Assembly: GCA_963565915.1 (NCBI GenBank)
Contig: OY751485.1
Location: 992,001-1,056,000 of the forward strand
Origin: Entoloma clypeatum
Taxonomy: Eukaryota; Basidiomycota; Agaricomycetes; Agaricales; Entolomataceae
Reading direction: 5' to 3'
DNA length: 64,000 nt
Below are positions 1 to 10,989 of this stretch, in pieces. The notes under the pieces were generated by a model. It was not told the origin of the DNA and made no database searches. It worked only from the letters and a program-made list of their open reading frames with translations. How positions within the stretch are numbered: position 1 is the stretch's first letter; each line of letters starts with the position of its first letter. The translations under genes were made by a program, and so were the position numbers.

Positions 1-847
1 AGCAGGGCTTCTCTGAAATCAGGCGAGTTTGACTCTCACCGTCGTGGTACTCGTCATCAGTCCCTTAGAGATACAAAAATGCAGACTGGCCTCTCCTTCT
101 GTTACGAAACAGACACGCGCCCGCCCAGCCTGTGTATCTGGCACAAGTCCCGCGTGAATGGCAGCCTTGCGCATCTGGGCTTGCTGAGCACCTTCCCAAC
201 CATTGGGATGTGTCAGGACGAACTGAATGTCGTTCTCCACAGATTCCCACAAACGCGCTCCGTTGGCGTGAGTATCCTGTATATAGGTTCGAGCATTTTC
301 GTAGAGATATCTCATGAAATCCGCGAATACATCAACCACGGTTCTGCCAATTGGAAGAGGAGGGATCGTTTCGGACAGAATGGACTCAGAGTTCGGTCGA
401 AGATGTAATTTAAACCTGGAAACTGTTGGCAGAACGATACTGACAGCAGCTGAATAACGCACCATTCCGCTTTCACCCAACCTTCTTCTACAACATCTTC
501 AAACCCTTCTCTCACAGCCTCGGCTCCGACAGCGCGAACATTACCTCCTTTATCATAGTATATCACGGTCGGTATCTTCGAGTCACCGCCAACTTGCTCC
601 TGTGCAGGAAACCTAGGAGGTTTTGCAATTCGGAATCGAGGAGTCTATCATGTGGCATACCTCGTAACGCCTTTGATCTCTGGAACCTTTCCCGGGTCAA
701 GAATGCTGCGAGGGCAATGTTTCGATGTGTCAATGAAGAGATTGATCGAGTCACATACCAGGAGGAAACCCCGCTGAAAGTCGTTCCAATGTCCAAAGCC
801 AAAACCAATTTGCGCTGTGTCCCCGCGTACGGTAAACGTTCGAGCAT
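1..847 (-). CDS. Hsp70-like (Hsp70-12 type) ATPase, 5' part, cut by window edge
   Basis: The encoded protein opens with the actin-like ATPase phosphate-1 loop of the Hsp70 superfamily (LALDIGTTFSGVS). It matches the complete paralogue at 19.6-22.1 kb exon for exon. Exons read on the minus strand are 847-759, 705-661, 612-463 and 415-40, separated by introns of 53, 48 and 47 nt; exons 1 and 2 have the same lengths (89 and 45 nt) as in the paralogue. The fourth exon ends at a GTGAG donor at 39, and the next exon lies outside the window. The start is the ATG at 845-847, because the phosphate-1 loop follows it by about 15 residues and the paralogue starts at the same place. Such proteins are expanded in mushrooms; they have the ATPase half but not a canonical Hsp70 substrate domain, and their client is unknown. 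Visible exons are open, so the copy may be functional. Confidence 0.75.
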
Positions 848-1547
848 GATGGGTTCAGAAGAGCACGTCGGCGTCCTATACAGGATGTCTCTCCATATCC
901 CATCAACCCCTATAAACATGTCCAATCAGCGAAGTTCCTTGCAAAACGGTCTCAGACTGGGCTTCTTGATGTTAGCGGAGCTTAACGAGCATGGTAAGGC
1001 TCGACAACTTGCCATGCCGCTTTCGTCCAACATTCATCGACGATGTCCTTTCTTCCTGCCTAGGATACGATAATATAAATCCAGGATTTGAGAAGATGCC
1101 AGTGAACTTCGTCACTTACTTCACAACACCTTTTCTCTCAAGAGAATAATAATAAAAGTCACCCACCAATAGGAGACGCCACTAATGTCGACGTACGGTG
1201 ATTGTTCAGGCATGATGGGTATGGGCTAGAGTTGACGGTTAGTTCAAGCGCCTGTGTTCGATCTTGTTGCCAGCTTCAAGTTGTCAACATTGTCCCGTCT
1301 CCAACGCCATTGGGACATCACTAAATTTGGGAAGATCTGACGAGCGATTATGATGAACAGAATTCATTACAATTTGATATAATCACCGTGAATTTATACC
1401 AGATTGTATACGAGCTCGTGATCACAGATAACCTCAGACGAGCGACGCCCAAAATTGACAATCACCATGAAGGTTGCCAACTTATCCTATCATGGCTTAC
1501 GACCTTTTGGCGGGGTGGGAAAGTCTGACCTGTAAGCCGCCGAGCGA
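848..1547. other. intergenic, nothing recognised
   Basis: This stretch lies upstream of the partial Hsp70-like gene. Only short unrelated open frames occur. It presumably holds that gene's promoter, but I see no convincing TATA box or repeat. Confidence 0.5.
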
Positions 1548-1867
1548 TCACCGATCGATCAAGGGTCCCGGCAGGGTCTGATGTGATGGGACCCTGATTA
1601 CATCAGACACGCGGCGCGTCGTTCCGTCTGTCGCGCTGGCAGCGCGCGCGCACTTCGTGCCCCTCGTGCTTGGGGAGGGGTCTGATTTGGGGCAGGGGGA
1701 GGAGGAGGAGGGGGGGGGTTGGGGGTTGTCACACATCATGTAAGAAATAAACAAAAAAAATGATATTTTTATTTCTAAGTAACACAAAAAAATCGGCGAC
1801 GGGGGGAAGGCTGGCGGCGTTGGGCAACTGGACGGGTAAGGGTCGAGGGAAAAGGACAAGGTGGTGG

Positions 1868-2112
1868 TGGACGCCGTTGGGCGCGAGAGAGAAGGCCGTT
1901 GGAAGGCCGTTGGGCGTGAGTGGCGATGAGAGGACGCTGTGGGCATGAGGAACGCCGTTTGGCGTGAATAGACACCGTTGGCGGGAGGAGAAGGCTGTTG
2001 GGCACAAGAGGACGCTGTTGGGCGTGAGCAGAGATGAGGGGACGCCGTTGCGGCAAGAGGGATGACGTTGGGCGTGATTGGGCACCAGAGGAGGCCGTTG
2101 GAACGGCAGAGG
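1868..2112. repeat. degenerate minisatellite, unit around GCCGTTGGGCGTGAG
   Basis: About ten degenerate units of roughly 18-27 bp recur head to tail, each carrying a version of GCCGTTGGGCGTGAG followed by a purine-rich spacer. On the minus strand the array keeps a frame open (1548-2516) and reads as a Pro/Ser/Thr-rich peptide with recurring RPTAF- and NGV-like words. This looks like a by-product of the repeat, not a gene: several frames are open at once and no domain is visible. Confidence 0.7.
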
Positions 2113-2282
2113 AGGGAAAGGGGGAGTGGTGAGTGAAAGGAGGTGCAGGTAAGCATTACATACCTCCGGGACACCCCTCGCTGCCCCCATGGCGGCGCCC
2201 TGAGCCCCAAGCCGCCCAGCACCCCTCCTCCGACATGCTGCGATCGTTGACCCACGATTGTGCATCCCCGAACGGGCTCCTC

Positions 2283-2412
2283 GTTCGAGCCATTCCACGA
2301 TTGTGGACGCCCGATCGTGGCACCCGTTCGTGCATCCCCCCGTTCGTGGCACCCGTTCGCGGCTACCCGTTCGTGCATCCCCCGCTCGTGGCACCCGTTC
2401 GGTGGCGTTCGG
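2283..2412. repeat. second GC-rich tandem array, unit around CACCCGTTCGTGCATCCCC
   Basis: Four or five imperfect copies of a unit mixing CGTTCGTGGCACC and CACCCGTTCGTGCATCCCC lie about 170 bp beyond the first array. Its sequence differs from the first array, but it has the same GC-rich, multi-frame-open character. Both probably belong to one repetitive domain spanning roughly 1.5-2.6 kb. Confidence 0.6.
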
Positions 2413-3189
2413 TGGTGTTGGGTTCTAGGTTTGCATTCGGGGGGCTCTCGCAGCCGTCGTTGCTGCTCTTCGTGCTGGGCGGTGTCACGGATGGCTGGGT
2501 TCGGGGCGAGGTTCATGGTGGTGGCAAGGGAGAATGTCGTGTCATGTCGTGGCAGCGCTGTGACATGTTAGTGATGTGATTGATTTGATGGCAGATATAA
2601 CAAGGCTCACCTGGTTCAACTGGATAAGGCGAGCTGCAAAGGATAAGGAAGGATAAAATGCTTATCCGGGTTCGACTTACACAACAAGCTGCTTGACTTA
2701 CGGTTTGACTTACGGCTTGACTTACGATGAGCCGACCTCAGGGTACAGATCCCAACATTTCACGGCATCCCATCAAACCGAAATCGGCTAACCTTCCATC
2801 AATCCCGCTAGCTCCGAAAAGCAAAACTCACCATATCAAGGTACAGTAGGTGCGAGAGACCCCCAAACAAACCCCGGAGAGCAGAGAATTTGGAAGTCTC
2901 TATCACATTCCGAGTTTTTATTTTGGGGTACAGAGGGTACGTTTTTTATATATGTTTTTTTATATACTTTTTTTTTTGATGAACGAATTCGGTTGCCATC
3001 AAACACCCATCACGGCAACCCTTTCCGCTCATCATCCAACCCTCTGCGGCAACCAGATCCCCCGAACGAGGCATCACAATCGTGCACCGCCCGAGAGATC
3101 TGACTTACGATCCCCCCGTAAGTTCGACCAAATAACTGTACTTATCCTACTGTATCATTGGATTGAATTGTCAACTTTCCGTCAGTATT
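2413..3189. other. intergenic, short tandem motif, no gene seen
   Basis: At about 2690-2730 the word TTGACTTACGG occurs three times in tandem, in the last copy with a changed end. Around 2920-2980 there are T-rich and TATATA-rich runs. No gene is supported. The 3' end of this stretch is the insertion point of the copia element. Confidence 0.5.
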
Positions 3190-3194
3190 ATTAT

Positions 3195-3504
3195 TGTTGA
3201 AACTTTTCCCATCATGTAGATTAGATTAGATTAGATTACATCACGTGACCTTTACATATCTTCATTACATACTTGTTTGGTTGGTACAAACAGTAGTACG
3301 GTATATAAGACCAGGAAACTGTCAATATCAACAAGTTGTCTCTCGACTCTCAACCGCCTCCATCGCTCTTACCAGCCTCAACCGCTCTCACCAGCCTCAC
3401 CCTCTCCAATCTATGTAAGTGGTCAGAACGGTATCGTAGAGTACTTCCACTGTAGCCGGTTGCTTCAGTACACTTGCGGCTAGCGCCCAGGTGGAACTTC
3501 AACA
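3195..3504 (+). repeat. 5' LTR of the copia element
   Basis: The 310-bp repeat begins TGTTGAAAC and ends TTCAACA. It carries a short GATTA tandem run near its start and a TATATAAG promoter-like box at about 3301-3308, which is the likely start region for the genomic RNA. The 68-residue open frame inside it is also present in the 3' LTR and is a by-product of the LTR sequence. Confidence 0.95.
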
Positions 3505-3521
3505 GGTTATGGGCCCCGGAT
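3505..3521 (+). promoter_or_regulatory. primer-binding site matching an internal segment of initiator tRNA-Met
   Basis: The sequence GGTTATGGGCCCCGGAT starts at the first base after the LTR. Its complement contains GGGCCCATAACC, the anticodon arm of eukaryotic initiator tRNA-Met, with CAT as the anticodon. Drosophila copia is known to prime from a half-tRNA of this kind, not from the tRNA 3' end. Confidence 0.8.
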
Positions 3522-3871
3522 ACAGTAGCAGAGGGACTTGGGAAACACTGGCAACAGCGAGTACCTGCCCACTCTACCCTGGTTGGCAAAGAACCGATCG
3601 AAAGATCTAGGTTCTGAGTCCTACTTCTTCACATATGAACCTGGGAACATCATTACGACAAGTACCTGTCATGAGACGTCCCTAAGGGGATTGACCTAGT
3701 ACACTCCATGTGGAAACGTTGATCGCACCTTATACGTTTCTGACATATAAAGGGTTTTCCCGTGACCGCTATTCCTAAAGGGAATATGTCATAAGGAATC
3801 ATTTAATTGTTTTCTTGAATCATATTCATAACACATCACTGATTGGGAACCCTTTCTTAGATTCATCTAAA

Positions 3872-5467
3872 ATGTCTACCTCTCGCTCTGCTCTTGACAT
3901 CATCACCCCCTTCGACGGTATCGACTACCAGAGCTGGGCCGAAAAGATGAAGTCTTACCTCCTCCATCAAGGAGTCTGGCGCATCGTCTCTGGCGACATC
4001 ACTCGTCCCGTGATTGCTGACTTCACCATCACGGTCTCCACCCCTGGGGCTACTGCTGCTGCTCCCCCTGTGCTGACTACCATGATCGACCAGCCCGGCT
4101 TCCGTAAGGAAGAAAAAGCTTGGATCAGGGACGACGACGTCGCCCTCGGGGCGATATGCCTGAAAGTCTCTGAGGCGATCAGACGCCACATCAAGGACAG
4201 CACCTCGGCACTTGACGCGTGGAAATCGCTGAAAGATAACTACTCCAAGGTGTCCCCGGCCATCATCTTCGGCGATTTCAAGACCGCCGCCACCTTCAAG
4301 CTGTCTGGACGCGACCCCGTACCTGAAATCGAACGCCTGGGGTCTCTTTTCGCTCGGCTCGCCGATTCGAACTTTGTCGTCCCCGATCTGATGCAGGCAA
4401 TGATCCTGGCCAATGCGATTCCCGACGCCTGGTCGTCACTCTCCACTGCCCTTTTCCAGGTCTACGACGCCGACGATTTCACCTACAAAGCCGTCGCCGA
4501 GAGCATCATCTCGGAGTACAGGCGCAAGTATTTGGTCGGGTCTACTTGTGCGTCCAATGAGCAGGCCCGGAAAATTTCCGGGACAAAGCGAAAGGGGCAG
4601 GACCCCAAATGGGAAAGGCAGCAAAAGCCGAGTACCTCGCAGAACGATGCTGACGAGCAGCCTAACTCGGCCGACCCAAGTACCGCTTCTGAGAAGAAGA
4701 AGGGAAAGGGACGTTGGCGCAATCAGAAGAAAAGCGCTAACAATGCGGACAACACGTCCGACCATGTGGAGGAAACGGTTGAGTTTGTTGCTCCCGCCAT
4801 CCACTTCCCTCCTCTTCCGCCGCCATCCTTCACAACCGTCACTGGGCGCGGAAAAACGATGAGTACCGCCCAGCCAGACTCTCAAAGAATGCAGTCGCTC
4901 CTTCAGCGAATGAACCCCCCTCTGTCACAGTACACTGGGCTTCCTTCTGGAAAACCATCCGTGTGGAAAAAGAACGACCATGTCCGCAAACTCGCGCGCA
5001 GCATTGGTGCTCGCCCCTCAGGATTGAATCTTCGTATCCTAGACACCATCATTCCTGACATCGACGAAAGGCCGGCTAAACAGCGTCGCGTAGCCCCGTC
5101 GATAGAAGAATCGCTGAAAATGATGGACATAGACCATCAAAGTGAGCGGATGGGGCCGGAACAATTCGAAGATGGGCTGATTGAACTTGACGGTTCGTCA
5201 CATCCCTCTCCCTCTCCTAAATCTGACCAATTAAGGAAAACTAATAACACCTCCTTTCAGATGTGTAAAATATTAGCTAGTACTAGTGCAGAATGTATGG
5301 ATCATATTGACAGCGATCTATATAAAAAATATACAAAGCACTTTGCGTCATGCACACACTGTAAGGAGAAAGAACGCGCACAATGGATCTTAGACTCCGG
5401 TGCCTCGTTACACTTTACCCATGAGTTTAAAGACTTCGCGTACTACAGGCCTCTCAAGGCTAAGTGA
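3872..5467 (+). CDS. copia Gag and start of protease, ended by an in-frame TGA
   Basis: The Gag region opens with the usual copia capsid pattern: LDIITPFDG, then SWAEKMKSYL, then a helical domain ending near residue 230. A basic, low-complexity tail follows. I see no CCHC zinc knuckle, so RNA binding may rest on the lysine-rich stretch around residues 270-295. The frame reaches the aspartic-protease active site DSGA (5393-5404) before stopping at TGA 5465-5467. I chose the ATG at 3872; the open frame extends upstream to 3815 without another ATG. The same frame stays open after the TGA into integrase, so the stop is either a single nonsense change (CGA to TGA would be one C-to-T step) or a leaky stop limiting Pol. 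Confidence 0.85.
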   Translation: MSTSRSALDIITPFDGIDYQSWAEKMKSYLLHQGVWRIVSGDITRPVIADFTITVSTPGATAAAPPVLTTMIDQPGFRKEEKAWIRDDDVALGAICLKVSEAIRRHIKDSTSALDAWKSLKDNYSKVSPAIIFGDFKTAATFKLSGRDPVPEIERLGSLFARLADSNFVVPDLMQAMILANAIPDAWSSLSTALFQVYDADDFTYKAVAESIISEYRRKYLVGSTCASNEQARKISGTKRKGQDPKWERQQKPSTSQNDADEQPNSADPSTASEKKKGKGRWRNQKKSANNADNTSDHVEETVEFVAPAIHFPPLPPPSFTTVTGRGKTMSTAQPDSQRMQSLLQRMNPPLSQYTGLPSGKPSVWKKNDHVRKLARSIGARPSGLNLRILDTIIPDIDERPAKQRRVAPSIEESLKMMDIDHQSERMGPEQFEDGLIELDGSSHPSPSPKSDQLRKTNNTSFQMCKILASTSAECMDHIDSDLYKKYTKHFASCTHCKEKERAQWILDSGASLHFTHEFKDFAYYRPLKAK

Positions 5468-8400
5468 TTTGTCCAAACAGCTGCAAAGGGAAAGAAACTG
5501 GAAATTCTCAGAGTTGGGGCCGTTCCAGTACGGCATACCCTAAATGGGGAAGTAAAAACCCATCTTCTCCGACCTGTATTCTACATTCCGGACATGGACA
5601 CACGCCTATTGTCCCTAGGCGTCTTCCTTAATCACGGTTACAAAGTAGACGGAATGCGCGGAGAAATTAACATCTCCAAAGGACAGAACAAAATACAGTT
5701 CTCGCCTCACATTCTTGGACAAACCATTTATTGGTTAGACACTGAAATACGCTATGACCAAATCCACGCGATCTCTAGCGAAATCACTGTTGAAATCTGG
5801 CATAAACGCCTTGGCCACCCAAATGACCAGGCGCTAAATAAGATTCCCACCAGTACCAAAGGAGTACCCAAAACACTAGTACGTGAGAAATCACAGGAAA
5901 ACTGCACAGGGTGTCTCAAAGGGAAAATGCCGAATCAGTCATACCCCAATTCAATAACGAAGGCCATCAAACCCTTCGATCTGATTCATTCAGACCTGAA
6001 ACAGATATCCACGGCATCGTACCACAAGTACAAATATTTCCTTACCTTTTTGGACGATTTTTCTTCCCATGTCTGGGTCGTCTTGCTTAGGAAAAAGTCA
6101 GGCGCCATCACGGTGCTGAAACAATTCCTTGCGATGATCCAGAATCAATTCGCTGCCACCCCTAAAAAATGGCGGGTTGATGGAGGTGGAGAATTCGATG
6201 AATACAAGGATGTACTTGCCGATCATGGAATTCTGATCGACGTCACGCTCCCATATCAGCACCAGCAGAATGGTAGAGCAGAAAGGATCAATCGAACACT
6301 ATGGGAAAAATCTCAGGCATTGCGCTTCGATGCATGCTTACCGCCTATGTGGTGGGAATTCTGTTTGGAACACGCAGCATTTCTCTACAACAGAACCCCC
6401 ATGCAGCGTCTTGAATGGAAAACCCCTTACTTCAGGGTGACCAATGAGATCCCCGACATGTCCAGCATCAGAGTATTTGGATGTCAGGCATATGTATATA
6501 TCCCAAAGGAGAAACGTAGGAACTCCCTGGAATCAAGATCCCGATTGATGATCTATCTCGGATCGAAACCAGGGGTCAAAGGATACCGCTTCATGGATCC
6601 TGAGACCAACACGATTTTCATGGGCGGGAAAGCTATCTTTGATGAAAGCAAGTACCCTAGATGCCACATCGACCCGCTGCCAGAAAACCACCCAGAAATG
6701 GAAAACCCAGAGCCGGCTGATGAGTTTGAGGATCTCATTCCCGGCAGCAATGACGACGATAGTCACAACGAAACACCTCATAACCCAGTTCCCATTGAAC
6801 AGGATCAACCTGAATCAGACAACGAATTGCCTGCCAGTGAGCCTGATGACGAACCACGAGTACCCACTCCGGAACCCGAGCAAGTACCAGATCGACCGAT
6901 CAGGGAACGACGAGTTCGGAAGATGCCAGGAAGCATCTATGGGGAAGACACTCCAGCGTCCGATCTTGGAAAATTAGATCGAAGACGGAGATTAGGCGGT
7001 CAAACGGCATGGATGAATGACCTCCTGATGGAGGCAATATCAGTCCAAGTTGGCATTGTTGAAATGTCCCATAAAGACATATACCCTCTTCCAAATAAAG
7101 AAGACTGGTATGCAGCTGAACGTAAAGAGCTAGACATGCTCAAACGCCGCGGGGTGATCATGGAGCTAGTACCCCTGCCAGAAGGGAGGAAAGCTCTAAG
7201 GAACAAATGGGTTTACAATGAAAAGTCTGATGGGCGTCTGAAAGCACGCCTCGTCGCAAAAGGCTTCTCACAGGTAGAAGGGATCGACTTTGATCAGATC
7301 TTCTCACCAGTCGTGAGATATGAAACCGTCCGATTAATACTGGCATTGACAGCCCTTGAAGGGTGGTTCATGACACTTTTGGACGTCTCATCAGCCTTCC
7401 TCTATGGAACGCTCCGTGAGGTCATCTACATGCGACAGCCTGAGGGCTACGTAGTAAAAGGGAAAGAACACCTCGTGTACCAACTATTCAAAGCTCTATA
7501 TGGACTTAAGCAGGCCGCATTAGCCTGGTGGAGGGAACTTGATTCCTCCATGAAAAAGCTCGGCTTTGTCCGGCTTCACTCCGATGCGGGAGTGTTTATT
7601 CACAAAAGTACCAGCGGGGAAATTGTAATCGCCGTCATCTATGTCGATGACTCTGCTTTTCTCGGCACAAACCGGGAATATATGCTAGAGAAAAAGAAGG
7701 CCTTCATGACCACATGGGAATGTAGGGACCTAGGGCACCTTGTGCCTGATGGGGAACCGAAAGAATTTCTCTCTATCCAAATAAGGCAACGCGGGAAACG
7801 TATCTTCATCGATCAAGTACCTTACCTTGAGAAAATACTCGAACGAATGGGGATGAGCGAATCTAACGCCACCCATACCCCACTTCCTATGGGCTACAAA
7901 CCCATGATGTCCGAAGATGAACCCAATGCAGAACTTCGATCAAAGTACCAATCCGTCATCGGATCACTTCTATATCTGATGATTGGAACAAGGCCAGACA
8001 TCTGTTTTGCCATGATCAAAATGTCGCAATTTTCTGCAAATCCCACCAAACGCCATTTAGAAGTGGCTAGGGATATTTGCAGGTATCTGAAAGCGACAAA
8101 AAATTACACAATCATGTACAGTATGATGGTGACTCAGGGAAAGGAATCTATGCATTCACAGACTCCGACTGGGCGTCAGATGAAAACACGAGGAGGTCTA
8201 CCACTGGCTTCTTCATATCACTGGCGTCTGGAGCAGTGACATGGGTATCATCAGTGCAAAAGACCATCGCCCTCTCTTCCACAGAAGCAGAGTATATGGC
8301 TTTATCAGACTGCAGTCGCGCAGCAACATGGCTGAGAAGCATGCTTGCCGAACTTGGAATGCAGATCGGATCAGTACCGATCTACGGAGATAACAACGGC

Positions 8401-8610
8401 TCCGTCTTCATCGCATCCAACCCTGTAACTGAGAAGCGATCCAAGCACATTGACGTGCGATTCCACTTCGTCAGAGAAAAAGTCTCCAAAGGGATAATTA
8501 CGGTCGAATTCATTGAAGGAGTGAATAACCCTGCAGACCTTTTAACTAAGAATCTGGGAAAAATCCTCTTTTCCAAGTTTATCCCGTACTTCGGATTGAT
8601 AAAAAACTAG
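5468..8610 (+). pseudogene. copia Pol: integrase, reverse transcriptase, RNase H (stop upstream, one frameshift)
   Basis: In order, this holds the rest of the protease and the GAG-pre-integrase zinc-binding region (WHKRLGHPN at about 5797-5823, then a CTGC pair). The integrase core follows, with DDE residues in HSDL, RVDGGGEF and NGRAERIN. Then comes a copia RT with LDVSSAFLYG and the catalytic YVDD at 7640-7651. Last is RNase H, with FTDSDWASD, STEAEYMAL, YGDNNG and a C-terminal KHIDVRFHF. Frame +2 is open from 5468 to 8241. RNase H continues in frame +1 up to the TAG at 8608-8610, so one indel lies near 8115-8125. All catalytic motifs look intact; the two lesions are the only damage I see. 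Confidence 0.9.
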
Positions 8611-8678
8611 GCGAAACAAAGTACCTATATATATGTATGTGGGAAAAAGTAAGATGTATTTAGAAGTATGTACTAAAT

Positions 8679-8687
8679 ATGGGGGGG
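8679..8687 (+). promoter_or_regulatory. polypurine tract of the copia element
   Basis: A run of seven G residues (within ATGGGGGGG) lies immediately before the 3' LTR. This is the expected position and composition for the plus-strand primer. Confidence 0.75.
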
Positions 8688-8997
8688 TGTTGAAACTTTT
8701 CCCATCACGTAGATTAGATTAGATTAGATTACATCACGTGACCTTTACATATCTTCATTACATACTTGTTTGGTTGGTACAAACAGTAGTACGGTATATA
8801 AGACCAGGAAACTGTCAATATCAACAAGTTGTCTCTCGACTCTCAACCGCCTCCATCGCTCTTACCAGCCTCAACCGCTCTCACCAGCCTCACCCTCTCC
8901 AATCTATGTAAGTGGTCAGAACGGTATCGTAGAGTACTTCCACTGTAGCCGGTTGCTTCAGTACACTTGCGGCTAGCGCCCAGGTGGAACTTCAACA
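8688..8997 (+). repeat. 3' LTR of the copia element
   Basis: The 310-bp repeat matches the 5' LTR except at LTR position 21 (C here, T in the 5' copy). It is followed directly by the target duplication ATTAT. Confidence 0.95.
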
Positions 8998-9002
8998 ATT
9001 AT

Positions 9003-10160
9003 TCCTCATGATGGGATCCATGATATTGTATTGAAATTAAAAGGCATTGTGAGGCTGGTCAACTGTTCAATGGCTCGCACTGTGTATGAAAGCTTGGCAA
9101 GTATTATGCACAATTCTCATTATAGGCCCGGGACAGTGGGACGGTGGAAAAAAGGGGATATTATTATTTGACTATGGACGTCCAGGTTGCAACGCGTGAT
9201 TGTGAACGACGAACTATGTAAGTAAATATGCTTTGATGGTTCCTGAGCCCCCAGCCTCGTTTCCAAAATTTCCATCAAGAGACTCGCTCAACACTGACCT
9301 ACATTTTGAGTGCAATTGCTAGAGCGAGTTGTTAGCGCCCGAAGTTGAGCCTTATGACAGTGGCGAAAATTCTCACCAGAGAAATAAAGCCAAACTCAAT
9401 AATAATCAGTTTCTGACCTCCACTGGCATTCAAAAGTGTGTTCTAGCGTGGTTCCTTGACGCACTAAGGATAGATGGTGTCAGTCGAAAGATGGCTACTC
9501 ATACATCATAAGCTTACAGGCAAGCTTGCTCCGGGGCTCAACGACAATCTCAGCCTGTAGAGTGAACAACTCACTGGCACACAATGCAAAAGGGTTGTGA
9601 TTCACATTGAGTTGCACTGGACAAGATGGTGGGGATAAAGGAAACAAGGTCATGCGAGATCCATGGCAGCACACAGGTATTTATGGAAAGTCAAACTAAT
9701 GCAGCCTAATGCGGTCGTCACCAAAAGTCCATGTGATCACGAAATCGGACCTCAGGCTGTTCGTTGTCGCAACACGGCGGTAACGTTCCACACACAATCA
9801 TTGTTGCCATGTTTCGTGCCTGGGCATGGGTTCCTATCGGGGGAGCGGGTCGCAGCGAGAGTCCTCTGCCCAGTCTCGACAGGAGAGTCTACGAAATGGG
9901 GAAACTGGTGGATCAGGAATGTGAGTTGAGCATGAGTCGAGGATGGCTCCCTTCAAGTTATCCAAAGGGTTGAACACGTAGAACCTGTCCGCAGTGTTGC
10001 CAATGCCAGTGGTTTGATAGCTAAGTAGTCCGCGAGAAGTTTATCTGAAGTCATTGTCAGCTGGCGAAGCAAATACAAACAGCTTTCTGGCCATCTCACC
10101 CCATACTAGACAAAATTGTGAAAGGATGAGACCCAGGCATCAGCTCCAGGCGAGATTGTC
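9003..10160. other. spacer between the two LTR elements, no gene recognised
   Basis: About 1.16 kb separates the copia element from the Gag-only element. Only short overlapping open frames (below 90 codons) occur. The two elements have different target duplications, so they are independent insertions close to each other, not nested. Confidence 0.5.
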
Positions 10161-10165
10161 GAGGG

Positions 10166-10616
10166 TATCGAACAGCACACCTACATACGCAGGGAAGCCT
10201 GGGTTAGATACTCACATTGGAGGAGAGAAGTGAGAAGAGCGGAGCGTTGATGAAGGTACTTGGTAAAAGTCCTATGACCTGTTATTTGCAGATACAGATA
10301 CATCGAGTATTTATACCTACAAGAATGCGCACAGACCATGTACAAACAAGTACAAACTGAGTTCTGTCGCAGAACCATAAACTCACGTTTATGGTAATAT
10401 GTGACTTATAGTCATATAGTGTGACAAGCACATGATGTGACATAACATGACATATGTTATGCACGTCTGACACATATCTAATGAGTCAGGGATCTAGAGC
10501 GAGTCTAGATTGTTCTAAGTCTAGAACACTTCCATATGTAACTCCATATGGGAATACACATGTTTATAGACATGTGATTGACTGTCGAGACATCCGTCTA
10601 GAATGTATTCTCAACA
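10166..10616 (-). repeat. 3' LTR of the Gag-only element
   Basis: The 451-bp repeat reads TGTTGAGAATA...TTCGATA on the element's sense strand. The sense-strand end is TA, not the usual CA, but both target duplications place the boundary exactly there. Small open frames (65 and 63 codons) recur identically in the other LTR and are not genes. Confidence 0.92.
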
Positions 10617-10626
10617 CTCCCCCTCA
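10617..10626 (-). promoter_or_regulatory. polypurine tract of the Gag-only element
   Basis: On the sense (minus) strand, TTGAGGGGGAG runs directly into the LTR start TGTTGAG. This is the expected plus-strand primer. Confidence 0.75.
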
Positions 10627-10989
10627 AGTGTGATTCCGTCAGGTTTCAATACTTGTTCACAAGAAGACATTCAAGTCCTAGTGAAGAGCCAAATTAAATG
10701 GCAGCAGCCGTAAGGGCGCTAAAGGGGATCTGCTGTGTCGTTTAGCATACGCTGTCATTTAAGGTCTTATCAGAGACCCATGAGTCTAATTCCAAAACAA
10801 GAATAGACAGGTCTCATCAGAAGTCAATCTGAGATCAATAGATCATCAAAGGATAAAAATACCTTTGAGAGACATGAAATAGCGCAATAAACATGCAGCC
10901 ATTAATGGCGCTTGAAGCAGCCTAGTGTAGCGCTTAGAGCAGCCACTGAAGTAATTGATTATTTTAATTACTTTGTACCACTAACTACT

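Larger units (their letters stand above)
3190..9002 (+). mobile_element. Ty1/copia LTR retrotransposon, nearly intact
   Basis: A complete element in the plus orientation. It is flanked by the 5-bp target duplication ATTAT (3190-3194 and 8998-9002). It has 310-bp LTRs (3195-3504 and 8688-8997) starting TGTTGAAAC and ending TTCAACA, a primer-binding site directly after the 5' LTR, and a G-run polypurine tract directly before the 3' LTR. The internal order Gag, protease, integrase, RT, RNase H defines the Ty1/copia superfamily. I found one difference between the LTRs (T at 3215, C at 8708), so insertion was recent. Two lesions, a TGA at 5465-5467 and a frameshift near 8115-8125, probably make this copy non-autonomous unless they are bypassed. 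Confidence 0.95.

Noticed and set aside
1548..2516. 322-codon minus-strand open frame
   Set aside because: It is carried by degenerate GC-rich tandem repeats, overlaps other long frames, and has no domain. It is best explained as minisatellite sequence.
3277..3483. 68-codon frame inside the copia LTR, repeated at 8770-8976
   Set aside because: It is identical in both LTRs because the LTRs are identical there; no protein features.
10181..10473. 65- and 63-codon frames in the LTR of the Gag-only element (repeated at 16036-16328)
   Set aside because: By-products of LTR identity, overlapping each other in different frames.
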